Below, piece after piece: positions 7,905 through 15,740 of a stretch of DNA of 64,000 nucleotides. Location of the stretch: NCBI RefSeq assembly GCF_013416525.1, contig NZ_JACCEM010000008.1, forward strand, positions 124,001-188,000, given 5' to 3'. This DNA comes from Parapusillimonas granuli. GTDB lineage: Bacteria; Pseudomonadota; Gammaproteobacteria; Burkholderiales; Burkholderiaceae_B. Position 1 is the first letter of the stretch. Every line of letters begins with the position of its first letter. The notes below the pieces were generated by a model. It worked only from the letters and a program-made list of their open reading frames with translations. It made no database searches and had not been told where the DNA came from. The position numbers were made by a program, and so were the translations under genes.

Positions 7905-9038
7905 TCAGCCACGCGCATAGTGGCGGACCTTGTCTTCGTCCAGCACGATGCCCAGGCCCGGCCCCTGGGGCAGCTTCAGCGTGAAATCGCTGTAGTCCAG
8001 GGGCTCCGCCAGGATATCGTCCTTCATGAGCAAGGGCCCGAAAAGCTCGGTGCCCCATTCCAGCCTGCCCACGGTCGAGAACAGATGCGCCGCGGCCATC
8101 GTCGACACCGGCCCTTCCAGCATGGTGCCGCCATACAGCGCGATGTCGGCGGCCTGGGCGATGCCCATGAGGTCCTGCGCGCCCCGCAAGCCGCCGGCCT
8201 GCTCGATCTTGATGGCGAACACGTCGGCGCCGCGCGCGGCCGCCAGCGCGAAGCCGTCTTCCCGGCCCTTCAAGGCCTCGTCGGCCATGATGGGCAGTAT
8301 GCCCAAGCCGCTCAAGCGCCCCAGCCCGGCGTGGTTCTTCTCGTGTATGGGCTGTTCGACCAGATCCACGCCCGCGTCGGCCAAGGGGCGCAGCGCCCGC
8401 AAGGCCTGGCATTCGGACCAGCCCTGGTTGACGTCGATGCGCACGCTGACGTCGTCTCCCACCGCTTTCTTGATGGCCGCGATGTGCCGGAGGTCTTCCT
8501 TGAAAGGCCGTAGCCCGACCTTCAGCTTGAAGATGTTGTGGCGCCTGGTGTCCAGCATTTCCTGGGCTTCCGCGATGTCCTTGTGCGTATCGCCGCTGGC
8601 CAGCGTCCAGGCCACCTCCAGCTCTTTGCGCACCGCCCCACCCAGCAGCGCGGCCACGGGAACGCCCAGCCGCTTGCCCAGGGCGTCGTACAAAGCCGTT
8701 TCAACCGCGCTCTTGGCGAAATGATTGCTCTTGACCGCCTTGGCGACCCGCAGGGCCAGCATGCCCGGATTGTAGGCGGGCTGGCCGATCAGCAGCGGCG
8801 CGATGTAGTTGTCGATATTCACCTTGATGCTCTCGGGGCTTTCGGCGCCGTAATTCAGGCCGCCTATCGTGGTCGCCTCGCCGATGCCTTCGATGCCGTC
8901 GGACGTCTTGATGCGGACCAGCACCATGCTCTGGTGCTCCATGACGGCGACCGACAGCTTGTGAGGGCGGATCGTGGGAATATCGAGGATATGGGTGGCG
9001 ACTTCGACTACGGTGGCTTGCATTGCGATTCGGCTCAT
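7905..9038 (-). CDS. catB: muconate cycloisomerase
   Basis: Enolase-superfamily enzyme, 377 residues, cyclising cis,cis-muconate to muconolactone with Mn2+. Seen: N-terminal capping domain (HILDIPTIRPHKLSV, GIGEATTIGGLNYGAES), then the barrel with Lys171 and Lys173 in KLKVG, metal ligands Asp202 (RIDVNQGW), Glu228 (LVEQPI) and Asp253 (IMADEA), Lys277 in IKIEQAGG, and a late GTMLEGP Glu. All catalytic positions of the muconate-lactonising subgroup are present. It is transcribed toward pcaD from its own upstream region, which carries an ATAC-N7-GTAT box 75 bases before the start. Chloromuconate activity cannot be judged by eye. Confidence 0.94.
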   Translation of the reverse strand: MSRIAMQATVVEVATHILDIPTIRPHKLSVAVMEHQSMVLVRIKTSDGIEGIGEATTIGGLNYGAESPESIKVNIDNYIAPLLIGQPAYNPGMLALRVAKAVKSNHFAKSAVETALYDALGKRLGVPVAALLGGAVRKELEVAWTLASGDTHKDIAEAQEMLDTRRHNIFKLKVGLRPFKEDLRHIAAIKKAVGDDVSVRIDVNQGWSECQALRALRPLADAGVDLVEQPIHEKNHAGLGRLSGLGILPIMADEALKGREDGFALAAARGADVFAIKIEQAGGLRGAQDLMGIAQAADIALYGGTMLEGPVSTMAAAHLFSTVGRLEWGTELFGPLLMKDDILAEPLDYSDFTLKLPQGPGLGIVLDEDKVRHYARG

Positions 9039-9112
9039 GAGGGTGTTGACGATTTCCGCTCGAGTATAGATACCGGCGCGCGGCAGGTCTAATATGGATT
9101 AAGTCGCCACCC

Positions 9113-9127
9113 ATACCCATAAGGTAT
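9113..9127. promoter_or_regulatory. CatM/BenM-type binding box upstream of catB
   Basis: Second exact ATAC-N7-GTAT (central CCATAAG), 75 bases upstream of the catB start. With the site at 5600 it ties catB and the Bug-catC-pcaD genes to the same LysR regulator. Confidence 0.6.
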
Positions 9128-9257
9128 TGGATTTCCAGGCATCCCGCCGCCGCGGCGCGGGCCCGCGGTTTGACGGTCGGCGGCGCGCGGGAGCACAATG
9201 AAAAGCATGCCGCGCCCCGTGCGCGCCGCCTTGCCATCAATCTCCCGGAAACACGCC

Positions 9258-9683
9258 ATGAACGAGCCTGCCTTGCTAGCGGAATGGATCATCGAGCAAG
9301 TCTGCGATGCGCTCATCTACGCCGACCGCGACGGCAGGATCGTGCGCTGGAACCGCGCCGCCGCCGAACTGTTCGGCTACACCGCGGCCGAGGCCCTGGG
9401 CGTCAGCCTGGACCTGATCATTCCCGCGCACCTGCGCGGGGCGCACTGGGCCGGCTACCACGCCGCCATCTCCGGCGGCGCCACGAAGCTGCACGGGCGG
9501 CCGACACTGACGCGCGCCGCGCACAAAGACGGGCGCAAGCTTTATGTCGAAATGACCTTCGCCCTCGTCAAGGACGGCGCCGGCGCCGCGATCGGGTCGG
9601 TGGCCATGGCCCGGGATGTCACGGAACGCGTGGAAAAAGAGCGCGCGGCGCGGGCGCAGGCAACCGCCGCGACGGCCAAATAG
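9258..9683 (+). CDS. single PAS-domain protein
   Basis: Stand-alone sensory PAS domain protein of about 141 residues. The start at 9258 (MNEPALLAEWI) is preferred over an upstream ATG at 9198 because a GGAAA ribosome site precedes it. PAS landmarks: DALIYADRDGRIVRWNRAAAELFGYTAAEALG (segments of the PAS core), a His-rich loop after IIPAHLRGAHW, KDGRKLYVEMTF, and a closing MARDVTERVEKERAAR helix that normally leads into an output domain. Here only an Ala-rich tail follows, so it has no kinase or cyclase output and may act by protein contact. A ligand (haem, flavin) is not evident. Confidence 0.82.
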   Translation: MNEPALLAEWIIEQVCDALIYADRDGRIVRWNRAAAELFGYTAAEALGVSLDLIIPAHLRGAHWAGYHAAISGGATKLHGRPTLTRAAHKDGRKLYVEMTFALVKDGAGAAIGSVAMARDVTERVEKERAARAQATAATAK

Positions 9684-9731
9684 CCGCGAGGCTCGTGAAT
9701 AGCCCGGCAGGCAGCGCCGGCAACGCTTTCT

Positions 9732-10190
9732 TCAGTCCGGACCGGCGGCCGGCCGCTTCCAGGTGAACTTGAGATCCGTCGCCTTGCCCTGTTTTATGGC
9801 CACTTCCCTGGATTGCGTGACGCCTTCGTAAGTCACGTCGAGCCGATAGCTTCCCGGCTGCAGATTCGTCAGGAAATAAGGGCCGGTCGACGTCGCATTC
9901 AGCACCGTGCCGCCCTGCGCGTTGCGCACGTGCACTTGCACGTCGCCCGCGTACGGCGACGATCCGCCGTCGCCGCTGACGGCGAAGGTCAGGGCCAGCG
10001 CATAACTGGACCGCGCCTGCTTGAACGCGCTGGATTCCTCCTGGCCGAAGCCGCCGGTCACATACTGGATGCCGTTGGCCGTCTGCGCCGGCGGCAGCTG
10101 CGCATGCGCGGCGCCCGCCATGAAGACGCCCGCCAGCAACAGCGCGGCCAAAACGGCCGGGGCGCGCCTGGTATGGTTGTCCATCGTCAT
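9732..10190 (-). CDS. secreted protein with carboxypeptidase-regulatory-like beta domain
   Basis: About 152 residues, exported: basic MTMDNHTRRAP, hydrophobic AVLAALLLAGVFMAG, cleavage near AHA-QLPP. The mature part ends in a transthyretin/CarboxypepD_reg-like fold (GGTVLNATSTGPYFLTNL, PGSYRLDVTYEGVTQSREV) ending in a Trp-Lys-Arg-Pro tail. The ATG at 10190 has GGAG 6 bases upstream; a further in-frame ATG at 10202 directly abuts the stop codon of the upstream GFA gene, so translation may be coupled. No partner protein is evident; likely a periplasmic protein of unknown role. Confidence 0.75.
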   Translation of the reverse strand: MTMDNHTRRAPAVLAALLLAGVFMAGAAHAQLPPAQTANGIQYVTGGFGQEESSAFKQARSSYALALTFAVSGDGGSSPYAGDVQVHVRNAQGGTVLNATSTGPYFLTNLQPGSYRLDVTYEGVTQSREVAIKQGKATDLKFTWKRPAAGPD

Positions 10191-10202
10191 CGTGATCTCC
10201 AT

Positions 10203-10694
10203 TTATTGCTTATCCAGCCCTAGCCTATCATGCCATTGGGCAATCGATTCTTCCGGATAGCCCTTGAACATCTGATCCGAAGGATGCGCCTCGATCTCGA
10301 CCCACGACGCCTTGGAATCCAGGAAAACATGCGTGTGTTCCGGCGGCCTGGGCAGGGCGGTGTCCATGGCCGATGCGAAGGGGTGGATGAGATCGGGCCA
10401 TTCAGGGCTGAACAGCCACAGGGCGCTGCCGCAACGGCTGCAGAAATGGCGCTCGGCGCTGCTCTCCCGCCGCTCATCGCTGCCCGGCTGTGACAGCAGC
10501 GCATGGTAAATGGAAATGTGCTCCGCGCCCGTCAATTTCATCGTACGCGCGTCGGCGCTGAGATTGATGGAATACCCACCGCCGCCTTGCGTCTTGCGGC
10601 AGATGGAGCAATAGCAGCGCTGGTAAGGGTAGGGATTGACGCTCTGGACCGCGAACTGCACGGCGCCGCAATGACAAGATCCTTCCAGTAGCAT
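10203..10694 (-). CDS. GFA-family zinc protein (glutathione-dependent formaldehyde-activating-like)
   Basis: 163-residue protein of the GFA/CENP-V fold. Zinc-binding cysteines are visible as CHCG at residues 7-10, CYCSIC, and a later CSRCG, the usual CxC...CxxC...CxxC set. Members bind glutathione adducts or act as S-(hydroxymethyl)glutathione synthase, but most are uncharacterised and no formaldehyde dehydrogenase is nearby, so the reaction is unknown. It starts 12 bases after the end of a small disordered-protein gene and ends directly at the start region of the secreted protein gene at 10190; the three may form one transcript. Confidence 0.85.
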   Translation of the reverse strand: MLLEGSCHCGAVQFAVQSVNPYPYQRCYCSICRKTQGGGGYSINLSADARTMKLTGAEHISIYHALLSQPGSDERRESSAERHFCSRCGSALWLFSPEWPDLIHPFASAMDTALPRPPEHTHVFLDSKASWVEIEAHPSDQMFKGYPEESIAQWHDRLGLDKQ

Positions 10695-10705
10695 GGTGTC
10701 CTCCT

Positions 10706-10918
10706 TCAGCCCCGTTTCTTCCCGGGGACGATTCCTTTTTCCTCCCGGCTGCCGTCGCCCTCGGGCGAGGGATTCTGCAGCAAACTCCCCAGCAGCTCGT
10801 CCTCCCAGCGCGGCCGGTCGTCCGCCCCCGCGCTTGCGCGCCCGTCATGGCGCTCCTTGGCGTCGGGCCGGCTTGGCGCCCCGCCCCGCCGGCCTTGCGG
10901 CTTGTCCGTGTCGATCAT
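10706..10918 (-). CDS. small hypothetical hydrophilic protein
   Basis: 70 residues, strongly charged, Gly/Arg/Asp/Lys-rich, with no hydrophobic segment: begins MIDTDKPQGRRGG, has a single amphipathic WEDELLGSLLQNPSP stretch and ends in KGIVPGKKRG. It is upstream of and co-directional with the GFA gene. No family recognised. Its coding status is supported only by the uninterrupted frame, the tight spacing and similar small proteins being common in this lineage. Confidence 0.5.
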   Translation of the reverse strand: MIDTDKPQGRRGGAPSRPDAKERHDGRASAGADDRPRWEDELLGSLLQNPSPEGDGSREEKGIVPGKKRG

Positions 10919-11221
10919 AACTGCCTCTTCAAGTGTGCATGGTCAGAGGCGATCAGCCAGCAAATGGGATGCCTGCGATGCAATGAAGGGGCTTCGACTC
11001 GCCATGCTCGCCGCGCCGGTCGACCGGCAGCATCGGCGGCGCCTGCAGACATTCCCCAAGAAATCATTCCATGATGTTATCAAGTATATAAATAATATGA
11101 TTTGACCGACTTATCACGCAAAAACATAATCTCCTCAAGCATCAGACCCTTCACACACGGGTCGTGCGTCGGCGTTCCGCCGCCACGTCCGGTTGATCAA
11201 GTGCAACGACAAGGAGACGCT
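10919..11221. other. intergenic region with AT-rich tract upstream of Bug operon
   Basis: Just over 300 bases with no convincing gene. Its part around 11060-11105 is strikingly AT-rich for this genome (runs such as TATATAAATAATATGATTT), with an imperfect dyad AATCAT-N4-ATGATGTT, and probably holds the promoter of the Bug gene at 11222. The rest shows nothing I can name. Confidence 0.5.
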
Positions 11222-12202
11222 ATGAAACGCCGCACCCTGATTTTATTGACGCTTGCCGCGACCCTCTTCGCCGCGCAGCCGCCGGCCGCTCTCGCCGACT
11301 ATCCCGACCGGCCCATCACGCTAGTCGTGCCCTGGCCCACAGGGGGAGGCACCGACACCATGGGACGCATTTTGGCCAAGGGACTGAGCCGTGTCCTGGG
11401 AACGCCCGTCATCGTCGACAACAAAGGCGGCGCGAATGGCACGATCGGAAGCAGGCATGTGTCGGAGGCGCCGGCCAACGGCTATACGCTGCTGATGGGC
11501 TCTTCGGGGCCGCTGACGGTTTCCAGCGCGGTCCGCCCCAAGGACGTGCCCTACGATCCATTGAAGGACTTCACGCCTGTCATGCTCGTGGCCAAGATTC
11601 CACTAGTCCTGGTGACCCACCCGAGCGTCCCGGCAAAGACTCTGCAAGACCTCGTGGACATCGCAAAAAAAGATCCCAAGACCCTGACCATGGCGTCGGT
11701 CGGCGTGGGGAGCTCCAACCATCTGACGGGGGAGATGTTCCAGTCCTACGCTGACATAAAGATGCTGCACGTTCCCTACAAAGGCGCCGGGCCGGCATTG
11801 ACGGATCTGCTGGGCGGTCAGGTGGACGTCTACTTCGACCAGATTGCCACTTCCGCGCCTCACATCCGGAGCGGAAAGCTGCGCGCGCTGGCCGTCACGT
11901 CCATGGAGCGTTCGTCGCTGCTGCCCGAGGTCCCCACGATCCACGAGTCGGGCTATGCGGGCTTTGACACCAGTTCCTATTACGCGATCATGCTGCCGCC
12001 CCGCGCGCCCGATCACGTGGTGCGCAAACTCAATGCCGCCCTGATCGAAACAGTGCGCCTCGAGGAGACGACAGACAGCTTTGCGCGCATGGGTTTCGAG
12101 GCGGATGAAAGCACCCCGGAAGAACTGCGGGAATTCCTGGCCAAAGACCTGGCGATGTGGCGCAAGGTGGCGCAAGAAGCCGGTATTGAAATGGAAGAGT
12201 AA
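11222..12202 (+). CDS. Bug-family (TctC-like) periplasmic solute receptor
   Basis: Third Bug receptor, 326 residues from the ATG at 11222, which has AAGGAG 5 bases upstream; an upstream in-frame start would delay the signal peptide by 40 residues. Signal peptide MKRRTLILLTLAATLF with cleavage near ALA-DYP. Family marks: DYPDRPITLVVPWPTGG, DNKGGANGTIGSRHV, PYKGAGPALTDLLGGQVDVYF. It is transcribed toward the LysR gene at 12213-13124 (tail to tail). The CoA ligase/amidohydrolase/amidase genes beyond suggest an amide- or CoA-activated carboxylate as the cargo, which is inference. Confidence 0.92.
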   Translation: MKRRTLILLTLAATLFAAQPPAALADYPDRPITLVVPWPTGGGTDTMGRILAKGLSRVLGTPVIVDNKGGANGTIGSRHVSEAPANGYTLLMGSSGPLTVSSAVRPKDVPYDPLKDFTPVMLVAKIPLVLVTHPSVPAKTLQDLVDIAKKDPKTLTMASVGVGSSNHLTGEMFQSYADIKMLHVPYKGAGPALTDLLGGQVDVYFDQIATSAPHIRSGKLRALAVTSMERSSLLPEVPTIHESGYAGFDTSSYYAIMLPPRAPDHVVRKLNAALIETVRLEETTDSFARMGFEADESTPEELREFLAKDLAMWRKVAQEAGIEMEE

Positions 12203-12212
12203 CGGCGGACGG

Positions 12213-13124
12213 CTAACCGAAGTCTGGGGCTTGTATCGTCAATGCAAGCTGCCGGCTGAATTCATTCGTCAGCAAAGACCGGTGGCGGAACCTGGGAAAG
12301 AGCATATGGAAATGATAGGTCACGGCGGGCCGGAACGGCCGCACGGCCAACATGCCTCGCTGCGCATATTCCTGCGCGGTGAACGGATCCACGATGGAAA
12401 TGCCGAATCCGTTGGCGACCAACGAACAGGCGGATTGGGAGGCGAAAGCCTGTGCCGTGGTCTTGCGCCCGATATTTCTTCGTTCAAAGATGGTGTCTAT
12501 CGCATGCCGGATGCGGCTGCCCTGCATGAACGATATGAACCTCTCCCCTTGAAGGTCGCGCGGGGCGAGGACGGATTTCGCCGCGAGGGGATGGTCGTTG
12601 GGCATGACGCACACCGCATGCGCGGTACAGAGGGGCTCGGTGCTGACGGCGGGATGATCGACCAGCACGCTCGTGATGCCCAGGTCTATCTTTTGCGCGA
12701 TGGCGAGCTCGACGACATTGTCGGCGCTGGTTATGTACAAATCGATATTGACGTCCGGCTTGGCCTTGAAGAATTGCGCGACCAGACGGGGAACGTGCTC
12801 ATGGCCGAGCGTCGAGAGCGACGCGATGCTCATCTCTCCGGAACGCAATCCCTTGATCTCGCGCGCCAATCCGGCCACCTGCTGAAGGCCCACGAAAACC
12901 TTATCGACCTCGCGGTACAGCAAGGTTGCTTCGGCCGTCGGCTGCAAGCGCTTTTTCACCCGGACGAACAGTGTCAGGCCCATGGCATGTTCAAGGCTTG
13001 CAAGCAGCTTGCTCACGGCGGGCTGCGAGACGTGCATGCGCTCGGCCGCCGCGGTCACCAGGCCCGTGTCCATGATGGCCTTGAACGCTTCAATCTGTCG
13101 GGGCGTAATCGTTTGCGAGTTCAT
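12213..13124 (-). CDS. LysR-family transcriptional regulator
   Basis: 303-residue LysR regulator. HTH: QIEAFKAIMDTGLVTAAAER then MHVSQPAVSKLLASLEHAMG. The effector domain shows SLSTLGHEHVPRLVAQFFKA and LVANGFGISIVDPFTAQEY. It is divergent from the acyl-CoA synthetase gene at 13171 with only 46 bases between the starts, so it very likely regulates the 13171-17163 operon and perhaps the Bug gene at its 3' side. The N-terminal wording resembles the CysB/MetR-like and opine-regulator branch, but its effector is unknown. Confidence 0.92.
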   Translation of the reverse strand: MNSQTITPRQIEAFKAIMDTGLVTAAAERMHVSQPAVSKLLASLEHAMGLTLFVRVKKRLQPTAEATLLYREVDKVFVGLQQVAGLAREIKGLRSGEMSIASLSTLGHEHVPRLVAQFFKAKPDVNIDLYITSADNVVELAIAQKIDLGITSVLVDHPAVSTEPLCTAHAVCVMPNDHPLAAKSVLAPRDLQGERFISFMQGSRIRHAIDTIFERRNIGRKTTAQAFASQSACSLVANGFGISIVDPFTAQEYAQRGMLAVRPFRPAVTYHFHMLFPRFRHRSLLTNEFSRQLALTIQAPDFG

Positions 13125-13170
13125 TGGACCGCCGAAAGACCATTCTCAATTTGATTCTGGAGTAAGAATT

Positions 13171-14859
13171 ATGCCTGAAGGTATCGCATCCGAGGCCTCG
13201 ACAGGAACGGATGGCATTCCGAAAGCCATGCGGGAACGAGCGCGCAGCATTGAAGCGCGCCCCTTGCCCTCCAACATCTGGGCCCTCCTGGAAGGCGCGG
13301 CCCGGGACGCGCCCGATGCACGCGCCTGGTGCTTCTTCGCCAGCGACGACAGCATCGGCTATGCGGAGCTGGCCGCATCCGTGAACCGCGTCGCGGCGGG
13401 CCTGCAGGATCTGGGCGTCGGCGCAAGCACGCATGTGGCCGTCATGCTGCCCAATATCTCCGCGATGCCGCTCGCCTGGCTCGCCCTGGCGCGCTTGGGC
13501 GCCGTGATGATCCCGATCAATACGCGCTATACCGGGCGCGAGCTGCACTATGTATTGGAAGACAGCGAGGCGCGCTACCTCATCACGGACCTGAGCGGCC
13601 TTTCGGCCTACCGCAGCATGCCCGATGCGATACCGGAGCTGAACGAGCGCATCCTGGTGACCGGAGGCGACGTCCAGAACCATCTGTCCTGGGACGCCCT
13701 GCTGCATGGCCCGCGAAGCGTTCCGGACATCGCGCGCGAGCCCGGATTGGATACCCTGCTGAACATCCAGTACACGTCCGGCACCACCGGTTTCCCGAAG
13801 GGCTGCCTGCTCACGCAACGCTACTGGCTGACATGCGCCAAGGTCTACGCGGAAGTGGACGGCCTGGCCTACCGGAACATTCTCGCAGACAATCCATTCT
13901 TCTACATGACGCCCCAATGGCTGCTGCTGATGGCGTTCTTCCATCGCGCAACCCTGTACGTGAGCCCGCAGATCAGCGCTTCCCGGTTCAGCGATATCGT
14001 CAGGACCTACGGCATCAACTATTGTCTCTTCCGGGAGGCCTATTACCACCGGGCTCCCGCGAGGCCGGAAGACGCGCGCAACGCCCTGAAGCGCATGAAC
14101 ATCTATCCGCACCGCCCCGACGAGCACGCCGCCATGGAGCGGCGATACCGCAGCCCCATACGGCCGGCGTTCGGCATGACGGAGATCGGCGTCGGGCTGG
14201 TCATGCCGCTGGAAGCGGATGGGATGGTGGGCTCGGGCTCCTGCGGCCTGCCGGCGCCGTTCCGCGAATGCCGCATCGCGGATGACCGCGGCAACCCGGT
14301 GCCGGTCGGCACGCCGGGAGAACTGCTGGTCCGCGGCGCGGGGTTGTTCCAAGGATACTATCGCAAGCCTGAAGCAACGGCACAGGCATTCCATGGAGAC
14401 TGGTTCCGCACGGGGGACCTCGCGCGCCGCGACGCGGACGGCTACTTCTACATCATCGGCCGGATCAAGGACGTCATCAAGCGTTCCGGAGAGAACATCG
14501 CCGCCGCGGAAGTGGAAGCGGTGATTTCTTCGATGCCTGGCGTGGAGGAAGTCGCCGCGCTGGCCGTGCCGGACGCCCATCGGGGCGAGGAAGTAAAAGT
14601 CTACGTGGTTCTCGCAGCGGGATATCGCGCCGAGGACGTCCCGCCGTCGAGCATCATCGAGCACTGCAAGCGGAATCTCGCTCCATTCAAGATACCGCGA
14701 TACATCACTTACCGACGAGAGCCGTTCCCAAGAACGGCCAGCGGAAAAATCACCAAGCGGCCTTTGCTGCATGCTCAGCCTGACCTGCGATCCGGCAGCT
14801 GGGACAACGTGGAAGGCCGCTGGCATCAAGAAGAATGCAACAAACCGGAGGAAGCATGA
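13171..14859 (+). CDS. AMP-forming acyl-CoA synthetase
   Basis: ANL-superfamily ligase, about 562 residues, activating a carboxylic acid to its CoA thioester via acyl-AMP. The start at 13171 follows GGAGTAA; the open frame extends upstream into the LysR gene, but without a start that makes sense. Seen: P-loop YTSGTTGFPKG, PAFGMTEIGVGL (A5 motif), GDWFRTGDLARRDADGY (A7), GRIKDVIKRSGENI (A8 hinge), and the C-terminal catalytic Lys in PRTASGKITKR. First gene of a tight operon: its TGA overlaps the ATG of the next gene (ATGA). Substrate class is uncertain; neighbours are an amidohydrolase-fold protein and an amidase. Confidence 0.9.
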   Translation: MPEGIASEASTGTDGIPKAMRERARSIEARPLPSNIWALLEGAARDAPDARAWCFFASDDSIGYAELAASVNRVAAGLQDLGVGASTHVAVMLPNISAMPLAWLALARLGAVMIPINTRYTGRELHYVLEDSEARYLITDLSGLSAYRSMPDAIPELNERILVTGGDVQNHLSWDALLHGPRSVPDIAREPGLDTLLNIQYTSGTTGFPKGCLLTQRYWLTCAKVYAEVDGLAYRNILADNPFFYMTPQWLLLMAFFHRATLYVSPQISASRFSDIVRTYGINYCLFREAYYHRAPARPEDARNALKRMNIYPHRPDEHAAMERRYRSPIRPAFGMTEIGVGLVMPLEADGMVGSGSCGLPAPFRECRIADDRGNPVPVGTPGELLVRGAGLFQGYYRKPEATAQAFHGDWFRTGDLARRDADGYFYIIGRIKDVIKRSGENIAAAEVEAVISSMPGVEEVAALAVPDAHRGEEVKVYVVLAAGYRAEDVPPSSIIEHCKRNLAPFKIPRYITYRREPFPRTASGKITKRPLLHAQPDLRSGSWDNVEGRWHQEECNKPEEA

Positions 14860-15740
14860 TCATCGATTACACAAGCAAGCCGCCCCTGCCAGACCACCAG
14901 GTCGGCGGCTCGCACCTGGACGGCTACGACCGCGTCTACGCCAAGAGCTATCGGTCCGCGGGACGGGACAAGGGCGTGGGCGAAGCGTCTCTGGCCGACT
15001 ACCTGGGCACGTATGACAGCCTTGGCGTCTCCCGGGTCGTGATCAAGGCCCGCGATGCGGAAACGACCCATGGCTACCGTGTCACGAACGAAGCGGTCGC
15101 CGAATTCTGCCGCCGGCATTCCCCGCGTTTCATCGGCTTGGCGGGCGTCGACCCGAACAAAGGGATGCGCGCCATTCGCGAGCTGGAGCATGCCGTCAAG
15201 GAGCTCGGCCTGCACGGCCTGAATCTGCATCCTTATGAGCACCAGATCCCGATCAGCGACCCCAAGATGTACCCTCTGTACGCCAAGTGCATAGAACTGG
15301 GGATTCCGCTCAATCTGCATTGCTCGACAAGTTTCTCCACGTCCGCCGCCATGGACTGCGGCCACCCGCGCCACCTGGACCAGGTCATGATGCATTTCCC
15401 GGAGCTGAGAGTCTGCGCGGCGCCGCCGGGCTGGCCCTGGGTCCTAGACCTGATCGGCGTCGCCTGGCGGCACGAGAACGTATTCATCGGCATCACCGCG
15501 GTGCGGCCGAAGTACTTGACCGTCGAGCATTCCGGCTTCGGCCCCCTGCTGCAGTATGGCAGGACCGTGCTCCAGGATCGTATTATCTGGGGATCCGCCT
15601 GGCCCATGCAGCCCGTCGACTCGGCGCTGCGCGAAATTGAAGCGCTCGGGCTCGGCGAGCCCGTGAAGCGCAAATGGCTTCATGAGAATGCCGCGAATTT
15701 TCTGAATCTGCCTGCCCAGAGAGCCGTCGACCATGAATGA
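14856..15740 (+). CDS. amidohydrolase-2-fold protein with degenerate metal site
   Basis: About 294 residues, related to the ACMSD/amidohydrolase_2 TIM-barrel family: barrel segments FIGLAGVDPNKGMRAIREL, GLHGLNLHPY, IPLNLHCSTSF and VKRKWLHENAANFLNL are typical. However, the N-terminal metal-binding HxH is replaced by IDYTSKPP, the usual 'HGGWPW' histidine is absent (AAPPGWPW, residues 188-195), and the conserved final Asp of GSDWP is Ala248 (GSAWP). It may thus be metal-free, non-catalytic or mechanistically different. Start chosen at 14856 (GGAGG 6 bases upstream, overlapping the previous stop). It overlaps the amidase start by 8 bases, indicating translational coupling. Confidence 0.8.
   Translation: MIIDYTSKPPLPDHQVGGSHLDGYDRVYAKSYRSAGRDKGVGEASLADYLGTYDSLGVSRVVIKARDAETTHGYRVTNEAVAEFCRRHSPRFIGLAGVDPNKGMRAIRELEHAVKELGLHGLNLHPYEHQIPISDPKMYPLYAKCIELGIPLNLHCSTSFSTSAAMDCGHPRHLDQVMMHFPELRVCAAPPGWPWVLDLIGVAWRHENVFIGITAVRPKYLTVEHSGFGPLLQYGRTVLQDRIIWGSAWPMQPVDSALREIEALGLGEPVKRKWLHENAANFLNLPAQRAVDHE

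Noticed and set aside
7885-7910. GGCTGA...TCAGCC dyad between pcaD and catB as a terminator
   Set aside because: The stem is only 6 bp with a 14-base loop and largely follows from both genes ending in Gly-stop-like codons.
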